This document shows positions 26,201-37,111 of a stretch of DNA of 64,000 bases, piece by piece. The notes below the pieces were generated by a model. It made no database searches and had not been told where the DNA came from. It saw only the letters and a program-made list of their open reading frames with translations. Origin of the DNA: Tetrahymena thermophila SB210 (taxonomy: Eukaryota; Ciliophora; Oligohymenophorea; Hymenostomatida; Tetrahymenidae); the NCBI RefSeq assembly GCF_000189635.1, contig NW_002476406.1, positions 162,026 through 226,025 of the forward strand, read 5' to 3'. Both the position numbers and the translations under genes were made by a program. The number at the start of each line of letters is the position of its first letter. Positions within the stretch are counted from its first letter, which is position 1.

Positions 26201-29200
26201 TCAAATAATAAATAATTAAAGTTAAAGAAAAATCTAATCAGATTTGTGAATTCTATGATAAAATCATTTTCTAATAGTTACATTTTTGAATTTTTCAACT
26301 TTTTAAGGCAAAAAAAGAAACTTAAGAATAAATCTTAACATTTAATAAACTTTTCTATTGGATTGTTTGAAATTATATTTTTTTTTTTAATCAAATCAAA
26401 TATATCTTTGAAAATATTTTTTAGAATCTTATTTAATTCTGGATTTTATAAAACTCTATTAACATTTTTATAGTTAGTCATATTAATAGTATGTTATTTA
26501 TTTTTCTTCTTAAACAACTATCCTTTAGAAATTTCTGACTAAACATAGAAAATTTAATCATATAAGTTATTGAATTTTTTATACTAATCCTACCTTCTTA
26601 GTTAAATTAGTTAGAACGTAAAGTTTTAATATTAATGAAAGTTTGAGGAGCAGGTAACTAGATTTCTATTTTTTAATTCGTCATACAAACCTAGATATGC
26701 ATAATAATATTAGTAAGATATACTAATTTCTTTTTATTTTCCAGATAAAAGCCAGGTTAATTATTTCATTTCATCGAATTTATTTTATATTATTTTTTAT
26801 TAATCCTTATTTTGAAGAATTTAATCAACAAAAATTTAATGTGAAAGTTCTTATTACTACAATATGTCATTAAATTTCTTCTATTACTCTAAGCAATCGA
26901 ATTAAATTAGCATTATGTAGAATAACATAAGATTCTCACCATTGATGTAAAACTTATCTTTATCTAAATTTATGAGTTATTCAGTTTAAGACAACTAATT
27001 AAAAAGCTTCAATTATTCCTAAAAGAATTCCATGTTTTATCTGCTTTTAGCTATTCTAACAAACTCTTCTTTAAAAGGAATAATTAATTACTGAATTAAT
27101 TTAATTAATACTTTTCCTAAAATTGTTTTAGAGTTATATATATCCTTTTTTTATTTTCCGTCTGTATCTATTTGCATAATCTACAGCAGCTTAATATCTA
27201 ATATTTTAGGGTAATAATAGTGCAATATGTGAATTAGGTCTTCCTTTTCTATAAGATTATTTTCTTTGAATTTAATTAAGTTATTAAATAGCTTTTCGTA
27301 ATCATTTAGTCTAAATGATAAATAGAGTTGAACTTTAGTATCTTAAATACCATCTTTTTCTAAAAAATTCTCTAGTTCTTTATAATTCTATTCTAAAGCA
27401 TTTTAATTATTAATGTAAGCTTCTAGAAGATCTGCCTTTAGGAAATAAATGTGCTTAATGTTATCATCAACTTCTTTAATTTTGCTATGATCTTAATTCT
27501 AATTAGAAGACTCCAACAACAAAATTTTAAACTCTTTATAATTTTAAAGCGCTTCATTATACATTCCAAGTTTAAAATAAACTTAAGCTTTTAGTTCGAA
27601 TTCTTATAACCCCTTTAAATTTTCAATAGCTTCAAGAAGATCATTTTTTATGCTTTGATAAAACACTGAGTTTTTGATATCTGCTTATCCTTGAAGCATT
27701 AGTTTTTTTTCCTTTTCAAATTAATCCTTTTTGTCTTCAATTTTTTTTTAAACTTCAAAAATTTTATTCTTTCCAATACAGCTGTAATTTAAAAATAAAT
27801 TTTTTTAAAATAAAAAAAATATTTTATCAATTTACATTCTTTTATTTAATTCGTCTCCTACTGTATCATAATAATAAGCAGCATCTAAGAATTGTTTTCT
27901 TTCTATAAGCATCTCAGCCATAGAAATAAATTATTATTTATTGTTTTTTATTGGCTCATGTTTTTTTATGTAATCTAAATGGTCTTTCTATTTTTTATAA
28001 TTAAAATTCAGTTAGATAGTGATCAGTAGTTTTTAGTTTCTAAAATTTAAATTTTATATTTCTGATCAAAAATCAAATAAATAGTTAAACTTTTATTTAA
28101 AATTGAATAAGTTAATTACCATAATTTTTTCTATTAATTGTTCATTTAATTCTTCTACTTTTATAACGCTTAGATCTTCTAAGAATTTAATTATAGGATT
28201 TTTGATTTACTTTCCAACAAAAATATTTTCTTCATATATAAATATTCTGGATCTTGCTCTACTAAATGTGACATAGATATTTTTTAGCTCATTTATTAGT
28301 TTGCTAAAATCTTAGGCATATTTTTTCTTGATTTAGGCTTCAGTATTTTCTTATTTAGAAATAATTTTCATCTTGACAAAATTAGATCCTTTAGTTCTAC
28401 TAAAAGTTGAACCTTCAAATTCCTCTTACATTTAGCCTTTTTATTATGGAAATTGTTTAAATTTAATAGAAAATCAATGTAATTTACAATGATATTTCAA
28501 TTTAAAATCTTCAATAGGTATTTCTTCTTCACTTATTTTCAGTAAATTTAAGACATTCCAACATTTGCAAAAGTAGAAGGAAGAAGATAATAGTTTATAA
28601 GCTATTACATCCTAAAATTCTAATCCCTTCGATTCAAGCACAGTGAATATCTATCCTTTTTTACCTTCTTTTTGCAATAATTACTTTAAACTAGCTTTTT
28701 CTTCTTAGTTCTTCACTATATAAACTTATAGTCTACCAAAATAATCAACATTTTCATTTATATCAGAATCTTATGATAAAAAATTATATAGATGCTCTCT
28801 TTTATTTAGTAAAATTGGCTTTGGGCCCTTATTAAATGAAATTTCGGGGTTAAGAATATCCAAAGATGTAGGGAAAAATATCCTCAAAAGCTCCACAATC
28901 GCATTGTTTAACTCTATTATCTATCCATGTGATCTAAAATTTTGTATTAATTAAGTTTCATTTAATTCTGAAGTTAAAACTTAGTTTGCTTAATAATGAT
29001 CATCCTTATTATTCTCAGAAAATATGGCCTTTAAATCTGCAAATTTAAAACAATTTTCTTAACTAATAGTTTATGCTGTATCGCCGCCAAGATAAACGTT
29101 TTATTCAGTCAATAAACAGAGCAAATACAAGCTGGCGCAGTTGAGATCTTGAACTTCATCAACAAACAAATAATGGAAATATCCGTTTACTGAATCATAA

Positions 29201-30882
29201 TTACCCTATTATAAAATACATTAAAATAAAAGATGAATATTTTATCAAGTTAAAATTTACTCCAATAATATTTTTGATAATGTAATTTATCACATCATTA
29301 AAATCGAAATATTTTTTTGAATACTTCCATTATTAATATTCTTTGCAGATCTGATATATGATCATTTTTTATTCTTATTCTAAATCGGTTTTGCTTTTTC
29401 CTACTAAGTTTAAGTACTTCTCTTCAGATATCATGTTGTCCTCATTTTAATGGCTTGCCTAATTTCCTTTTTTAAATAAAAATTAAAATAAATTTCAATA
29501 TTTGAACTAATAAACAATTCATCTTATTCTTAAGTAAATATAAAATTATTAAATCAATAAATTACCAGTTATATATGAGTTGATTTATGAAAAAGCTACA
29601 TAAGGATCTACTTTTCCTTAATCAAAACTTTTTTTATTTGATTACCAAAACTCATCAACAAACTATCTAACACCAATTTCTGAATATAAATTATTATCTA
29701 TCTCATCTTTCAATTTTACAATTAAACGATTTTCTAAATTAATCTCCATATTTTATGCTTAAATTATTTTTCCAATATCGTCTCTCTATATAAATGGTAC
29801 TGCTAAATTTCCATCTATTTATAGAATTAGTTCTTTTAAGTTTGTAAAATGAGGCCATTTCTTAATTTGAGAAAGCGTATTTGGTTTTGAGAAGCTTATG
29901 AGCTTAGATTTGTTCATTATCCTTAGAAAAAAATTTTCTACATCTAGAGTTAGGAAATTAGATATTGTTGTAAAGCAAATTCTGAGCTCTTCTGATTTTT
30001 ATGAATTTTTATTACTTTACTATGCCTTGTCATAGCCCATTTGCATAGAAGTTAGCTTTACAACTGCTGTTGTTGTTTTACCAGTACCTGAACGCCCGAT
30101 GATAAGCTGATTTTAGTTACACAAGGTAATACTAATTTCTTTTTAACTCAAGTTTACTTAAATTGGCTTCAAAATGTTTTCAGATATCATATCTACTTGA
30201 GCCTTTAAATTATTTTCAGAATTTTCCCAGAGAGTATTAAAGTTACTTTTATTATTCTAAAAAGAATCTTCTAATTTTGATAATAGACTTTCATTTTTTT
30301 GAAATTATTCTTTTCTCTTTTCAAAAAACCTCTATTTCTCAGTAATTTATTATTTTTATTGTTTTTTTACTTCTTGATTGGCTTCTAGCTTTTTTCCTAA
30401 AAGTAAATTAATTAATACTTTACAAAAGCATTAAATTATAAAATATTTTACCAATTTTTTTAGAAAGTATAACTTTTTACTCAATAACATATTTCTTATT
30501 GCAATCCTTTTTTTTCTGTCTATCTTCTTATATTTTTGCATACATTAAATATTTTAAAGTTTCTTCCTGTAAGTGGTTCTAGTCATCTTGACCAAACATC
30601 ATATTTTCTTAAATATTTTGCTTAAATTCTTCATTTTCATATCTTTTTCCAGAGTTGATAATATATCTTTTAATAAAATATTTTTAATATCATCAAGAGT
30701 TTAAAATTTTACTCTTAGAGGTTTTCAAATTTAATTGTTGTGCTTTTGTCTTGCTACTAATCTCGCTTTTCTAATAATAATTCGAAATTTATAAAATTTA
30801 ATAAGATAAAAATAAATCTACTTTCTTTTTATGATTTACTTTGTTATTAAACCTTTCTTTAATTTTACATTGTATTTTCCAT
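23243..30882 (-). CDS. TRANK1-like SF1 helicase, gene C (tandem copy of B, frame-broken)
   Basis: This is a close paralogue of gene B. Exons: 30882-30822, 30770-30713, 30666-30452, 30396-29566, 29466-29261, 29205-28488, 28436-28120, 27987-27836, 27781-26141, 26005-24660, 24577-23243. Exons 2-8 have exactly the lengths found in B. Start: MENTMQNQ at 30882. It keeps GRSGTGKTT, DEVQDLNCA, GGDTAQTIS, ESKGLEFQDVI and SRARSR, so the helicase core is intact. Exon 10 carries one extra base relative to B in a run of nine A (about 25733-25741, plus-strand sense). As written, translation ends at TGA 25710-25708 after about 1498 residues. Downstream coding similarity to B continues to TGA 23245-23243, so the break is either recent or a sequencing/assembly error. 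If the A-run is one base too long, the protein would be about 2292 aa. Confidence 0.8.
25733..25741. other. Frame break in an A homopolymer of gene C
   Basis: Counting from the shared landmark CAATATTAACCCTTTTGAT to ATAAAATCTT gives 51 bases here and 50 in gene B. The extra base lies in a nine-A run. All other length differences between the B and C exons are multiples of three. Confidence 0.7.
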
Positions 30883-31100
30883 TTTATAAATTGCTTTTTT
30901 AATTAAATTAATTATATCTTTCCTTATTATGTCTGTATTCTTAAATAAAAAGTTGATTAATTTCTGATAATTAAATAAAATCAACAAATACTACAAAATA
31001 AAAGTATTTTATTTATGAATTACGTCATATTTCTTTTCCTTAAAATATAAAGATAAAAGATATCAACAAAATTTATTTTATTTAAAAATATTAACTACTG

Positions 31101-31770
31101 TGCTTATAAAATGATTTCGAGTATCTATGAGCTATATTTGTATTTCAATATATAATCAATCCATGATGTGATATAAATAATACTGTAAATATTATCTTCA
31201 GATTAGATTATCTAGCTAACTAAATCAGAAAGCTACACATTTATATCCCAAAAAAAGTTTTATTAAAATACTGTCTGAATTTCATAAACTACTTATTTTT
31301 TCTACTTTAAGTTAAATATTTTAAAAATAAAATATCTTTGAAATCTTAGTAACTATATTTTATTTGTAGTATTTTTGTTAATGTATTGTTAAAAAATCAT
31401 TCTTCATTTTTACATTTTTTTAGTATAAAAGATTTATGAATCTTATTTATGTAAATAAGAAAAAAATTAATTGATCACCTATCAGACAATAAAATTTCGA
31501 TTAGTATTTATGGTCACTATTTAGGTAAAGTGTTAATTAATAAATCATAAAGAAGACAACAAATTTATAGTAAATATAAAACATTAAATTTCATATTTGG
31601 GTAAAATTTAATAATTAACTAATCACAAAGTAGAATTGTTAAGAGCTGTTTACACAGGTAATAGTAATCTTTTGAAAAAATTAGTTTAGTCAAAAGCAAA
31701 GAGAGAAAATTAGAAAAATAAATAATCTTATTTCTCCTTAATTAATAACCCACCTAACAAATTTTTCCAC
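31101..31770. repeat. Non-coding repeat R, copy 3 (shortened)
   Basis: It begins about 219 bp upstream of the gene C start with TTTCGAGTATCTATGA, exactly as R1 begins upstream of gene B. It ends with CTCCTTAATTAATAACCCAC. It is about 200 bp shorter than R1/R2, apparently through an internal deletion after the TAACTAATCA landmark near 31616. Confidence 0.65.
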
Positions 31771-32264
31771 TTTTTATTATTAATTTGACTCAAATATTTT
31801 AAAAAATGTTTGAGTATTAATATTAATATAAAAGAAATACAACAATAAATTGTAAATTTTTTATTTATTTTATAAATTATAATATATGCATTTAAATAAA
31901 AATATTTTGAATTTTAAGTACAAACAACTAAATTAGTTTTCTTAACATAATAATGAATATGATATTGATTATTAAGGTATAATCTTTAATAATATTAGTT
32001 CAGAGACAATCTATTATTTTATATATATTCATTTATATTTACATTTTTATTTAATTAAAACTCTTTTTGAAAAAATATTTTTCACAATAATTATCCGATA
32101 ATAGCTATATGTTTTACCCCATTATAATCTCATAAATTATATAAAATTAAGGTAAATTTTTGAACCAATTAATATAATGATATAATTTATTAGATCATTA
32201 ATTTTTTACAAATATTTTTTAATAAATAAATAAATATTTTTCACTTTTTTTATCAAATTTTTAA

Positions 32265-33058
32265 TTTGTATTTGATATTTAATCAATCCATAATGAGATA
32301 TAAATAATACTGCAAATATTATGTTCAGATTAGATTTTTAAAAACATCAGAAAGCTATGATTTATATCCAAATAATAGATTATTAAAATGCTGTCTGAAT
32401 TACATTTACTTTCTATTTTACTACTTTTAGTTAAATATTTAGATGATTAAATTTATTTTAAATTTTAATAAATATATTTTATTTGTAGCATTTTTGTTGA
32501 TAATTTGTTAAAAAATAACTCTTCATTTTTACATTTTGTACTTACTATAAAAGATTTATCAATTGTATTTTGGAAAGTAATAAAAAATTAATCAATCACA
32601 TTTAAGATAAAAAAATTAAAATTAGTATGTATTTACACTATTAAGGTAAGTAAGTTAACTAACCAACTAACAGATCATAAACAAGACAAATAATATAAAA
32701 ATAAAATTATATTCTTTTAATAATATTTATGTATAGATGTACCAAAACAATAATACGTAAATTTAATATACAAGATTTATGAAGTAAATTTAATTAAAAA
32801 TTGATTATTTTAATAGTATTATTTATAATTGATTTTTAAGTGAAAATTAAAAGTTGATTAATCATAAAACTCAAAATTAAAATAGTGATTAATATTGAAG
32901 TAAAAATTAATAATTAACAAATTTATAATTATTATGTCACTCTTATTTAATTAAAATATTTTTAATATGATAATTAAAGAGAGAAAATTCGAAAAATAAG
33001 TCATCTATTTTCTCCTTAATTAATAACCCACAAAACAAGTATTTCCAAAACTTTCTAC
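32265..33058. repeat. Non-coding repeat R, copy 4
   Basis: It runs from TTTAATCAATCCATAATGAG to CCTTAATTAATAACCCAC and CCAAAACTTTC. It is more like R2 than R1 at its distal end. About 500 bp separate it from R3, including a stretch (about 32095-32265) that resembles 34140-34300. Confidence 0.65.
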
Positions 33059-33059
33059 T

Positions 33060-34229
33060 TTTAATCGGTATGTTTATCCTACTATTTTATTAGTTCTTAT
33101 AAAAAGTTAACCTATTATTACAGTAGATATTTATCTTTAAAAAAGAGTAATATTTTTTACCTTGAAATAAATTTTTAACTTGCTTCTATTTCTTTTAAAA
33201 AAAATAGATTATGGAATATCTTTTCTCTATTCTTACTATCTCATAAATGTGTTTTACCCCATTAGAGCATTTTATTAAATTCTTTTTTTCTAATTTAAAA
33301 ATTTAAGTATTACAATATAGTACATTTGAGAATAAAAACGAATTTGATTTGAATTATAGACTGTTTATCTATTTTTTATTTACTTATTTTTTCTTCTAAA
33401 TCATTAACATTTTAATTTAAATTTTCTTATTATATATTCTTCCATTTTTTAGTAACCTTTGTGATAGATAATACACAAGATTTGTTTTGAATTCAGCAAA
33501 TAAAAAGGAAGAATAATTTATTTTTATTATTTCTATTAATCGAAAGTATTAATATTAATAAGCTGTCCTTCTTCAATCTATTTTATCAACATATTTTTAT
33601 AGTCCTTAAGCATAATATTTTACATTTTTCTCAATATTCTCAGGTTTACTTTTAGATTTTAAATATTCATTAGATGTAATTTTTCTTCTATTATCTGATG
33701 TTTTAGTAATATTATAATCAGAATATATATTCTTTTTCTCTTTTACTGCTTAATAGTTACAAATTTACTTTTTATCTAAATTTATACAATATTAAATAGA
33801 TTTTTTTTAAAAATTATATTTATTTTGGATAAATTAGAATGATTTTCTTAATTTTAAAATTATTCCAACAAACTAACCTAAACTAAAATTTTCTTCACTC
33901 TTCATAATTTCTATCCTATTTACTTAAGAAGACATATTTTTTAATTTAACTTCAACATCAATATTTACACACAAATAGTAGAATAGATATTATTTCTAAT
34001 GTTACTTTAATAATTAGAATTCTTAAATATTTTTCTTTTCTTAATCTAATACTCTTTCTTATTTTTTTTCTAAATTAATTGATATAATCCTTCCATTTTT
34101 GATTTATTGAAGTAAATTGTGTTATCATTTTAACATTCATTTTATAAGAATAGAAACTAACTCATAAATTATTTAAAATTAGAGTAGATTTTTGAATCAA
34201 TAAGTATAGTGATGTAATTTCTTAGATTA
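33060..34229. repeat. Upstream segment S, copy 1 (shared with 46960-47985)
   Basis: This 1.1-kb non-coding segment is repeated in the same order and orientation upstream of gene E. Both copies contain TGTTTATCCTACTATTTTA, GGAATATCTTTTCTCTATTCT, AAGCATAATATTTTACATTT and TTTCTTAGATTATTATTTTTT. It marks the 5' part of the duplicated gene D/E unit. Confidence 0.7.
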
Positions 34230-34589
34230 TTATTTTTTTACAAATATTTTTTAATTAACAAAATATTTTTCATATTTTTCGTCAAATTTTTGATCTTTTT
34301 ATTTATTTTTTAAAAATATATTAAAACGTATGTCGCTTGTTTTAAATTTTATCTTTTTCACAAAATATTTCTGAGCAATTTTTTCTTCTTATAATTTTTA
34401 TAATTTCCATTATTTAATAAATAAAATTTTTAATTTTAAACTTCTAATTTTTCGCAAATAAATTCTATTTAATAATAGCTTAATCTATCAAAGTAAAGAT
34501 TTTAGAAAATTAGAAAAGATATCCATTTTTTTTATTTTTGTGTTTATTTTTTAAATTAACCTATATCATTTTAAAGAACTTTCTTAGTT

Positions 34590-35370
34590 CATTTGTGAGA
34601 AAAACCTTTATATTACACAGAGGAATAGATAGATAGATAAATAATGAAATATGTAGAATTAAATCATGAGGTTTCCTTAAGGATGATTTCTGAAAATAAA
34701 GATTCAATCCACATAATCTCCATATTACTACTATAGACAACTTATTGAAAAGAGAAGAAATTGAAAATAAGCCTAAACTTAGAACATTTAAAGTCACTGA
34801 AGAGTAAATTCAAAAAAGATATCACTATATATGCTAAAGAGAGAACTAAAAATATAAAATTTTGAAACTGTATGGTTAAGAGATGAAATTAAATTTCGCG
34901 TAAAGAGTAAAGGAAAAGATACTATTTGGTTGGATTCATAAACATTCTAAGAAAAATGAAAAAAAATATCTTAAAGAAGAATTTAAATGGATTAATGGAT
35001 TAGAAGTATAGGTATTTGGAGCAATTTCACTTCATCGTCCTTGGATAAATTGAGTGGTATGAACAACTTTTAAATGCAGAAAAATATTAATCTTTTATAG
35101 ATTAAGCAATTATATATATCAAAAATACCAATTTTAACAACTAAGAAGATAGGTTGATACAAGGTTATGCAAGTATACATAATTGCAAATCTACCTAAAT
35201 ATTTTTAGTGGAAAATAAAGTCACTTTAATTGGTTGACCAACCAAAGGAGCTGACCTCAACTTAGTCAAGAAGATTTAGGTATAAATAAAGAATATACTT
35301 TACTATAAGAGAGGTACCTATTAAACAACTAAGGAAGAAATTTGAAATCTCCACCAGAGTTTTTCTTCAG
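34590..35370 (+). mobile_element. Decayed Tc1/mariner-type transposase relic
   Basis: Translated in the ciliate code, pieces in shifting frames resemble Tc1/mariner DDE transposases. These are KLRTFKVTEEQIQKRYHY near 34765, VFGAISLHRPW near 35012, LIQGYASIHNCKSTQIFL near 35154 and a stretch ending GADLNLVKKIQVQIKN near 35280. The last corresponds to the conserved PDLNPIENLW region of the family. The relic is dead: the catalytic Asp of the usual QDNA motif is Gly, a conserved Trp is TGA, and several more TGA codons and frameshifts interrupt it. It is less AT-rich than its surroundings. It lies in a ~1.4-kb block that is missing from the otherwise matching region upstream of gene E. Terminal inverted repeats could not be defined with confidence. 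Confidence 0.75.
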
Positions 35371-35627
35371 CGAAAAAGTAATAAAAATCATAAAAAAAAT
35401 TTTTCTACTAAAAATGAAAAAATTAAATAACTAAAAGATATTAAATGAGAAAGATTATTTCTTTAGTAATTAATATGAATTGAACATACGCTCTTTTATT
35501 TTATATACTATAAATGCTCGTTAATTTAGGCATATTTTAATTAAGGCATTTTTTTCTTATATTTTTTTCTAGAATATTATCCAAAATGTGTAAAATAAAT
35601 TTTTTTAGGTTCAAAATTCGAGAAAAA

Positions 35628-37111
35628 GTATTAAATATTATCAAAAACATATTAAAAACAGAATGAAAGAAATAATTAAAATATAGACTGAACAAAATTA
35701 GATAAATAACATCAAAATTGAATGAAATATCAACATCTGAACTTACTCAGTTAATAATATTTTAATTTTAGGATTAGCTATACTCTATGTTGAAACCCTA
35801 TCTTTAATTAAATTGACAAATTAAAATATAATTTTAAAATCATACTAGTAAATATAAAAGCTGTAAAATAACTTTCTTTTTTAGTAAAATGCGTAAATGA
35901 ATAATTCAAAGTAAAAGAAAAGTATGTAAAATATAAAAAAATTCTTTAATATCAAATTTTGTAAAAAAATATTATCTTTAATATATTTTGTTAATTTAAT
36001 TTATTGGTTGGTATTCAAAATGTTTGTTTTCTTTTTAAAAATAAGATTTTATAAAAATCAATATGATATTTAGAATAACTAAATAAGCTCTATCAATTAT
36101 CATTTTTAAGAAGAAAAAAAGTTAATAATTCATTCTTACCACTGTTTTTATTATGGTAATTTGTGGATATTAAATAAACAAATCTAAATTAATAAAATTA
36201 ATCAACATAATTTATTTTTCAAGATTAGCTTACTAAATAATGTAAGGATAAAATTTATGATTATCATAATCAAAAAATACAAAAAAGATATTACTATTAG
36301 TTATCTTAATTAAAGCTTGAAAAGCAAGTATATTCCCTTTTATAAAAACTAAATCAAAAGAACAAAAACAACTTTTTAATTAGCTCTTTGATAATATAAT
36401 AAATCTTTATTATTTATTTAGAATAACACTTCTTTTCTTTTAAATAAAAATATAAATAACAAATAAATTAATTCTATTTTCGTACTAAGATATTTAAACA
36501 AAATAACTTTTTACTAATTAAAATTCTTTAAATTCTTATGAACATTATTAAAAATATATATGCTTTGTTATTTATTTTTTTGATTAAAACAGCAGGGAAG
36601 TAATATTTAGTTTACTATAATTTCCCTCAAAATCCCTTTCATTTACTTTATAAAAGAAATATATTGAAAAGAATATAAAAAATGGCGATGATATAAAGCT
36701 TAAATTACTATTAAATATGATATTTATTTGACCAAAATAAATGTAAAAATAAATTAATAATTTTATCTCAAAATAAAATATTTCAATAATATTTTAGTAT
36801 AATTTAAAAATTATACTTACAATTTTCATGAATTAAGATGCGGCTTTAATTAGGCTCTTACCATTAAAAAACCTTTTAAATTTATAATATTTAATTAATT
36901 ACTGTTGATTTATTAATTTAACTGAATGAAATTTAAAATACCTTATTATCTCAATAATGGTTAATATAACATTTCTAATTAATCTTTTGGCGAATATATT
37001 AAATATTCCAGAGAATTTTTACTCTCAGATCATTGATATCTTAAATTAACAAAATTATGGTACCTGCTTTTATAATAAATTATTAAAAATCAAATTTAAA
37101 AGAAGATAAAA
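35628..37111. repeat. Promoter-side segment upstream of gene D (shared with 47990-49516)
   Basis: This is an AT-rich non-coding stretch whose landmarks recur in order upstream of gene E. Examples are AAGTATTAAATATTATCAAAA, AAAGCTTGAAAAGCAAGTAT and AAGGTACCTGCTTTTATAAT, the last ~60 bp before the start codon. Parts near 36200-36300 also resemble the region before gene F. It presumably holds the promoter and 5' UTR of gene D. No defined element was identified. Confidence 0.6.

Larger units (their letters stand above)
30883..37111. other. Large intergenic zone between helicase C and surface-protein gene D
   Basis: This 6.2-kb region lies between divergently transcribed genes. It contains, in order, repeat R3, a ~0.5-kb spacer, repeat R4, a segment shared with the region upstream of gene E, a Tc1/mariner relic, and a further segment shared with the E upstream region. 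I see no intact gene, and no tRNA or rRNA signature. Confidence 0.6.

Noticed and set aside
13326-30882. Possibility that B and C are one assembly-duplicated gene.
   Set aside because: They differ at many sites, in intron lengths and in flanking repeats R1-R4, so they are distinct loci and not a simple collapse or duplication artefact.
34561-34797. 78-codon minus-strand open frame upstream of gene D.
   Set aside because: It lies antisense to the first part of the transposase relic, whose plus-strand translation carries the family motifs.
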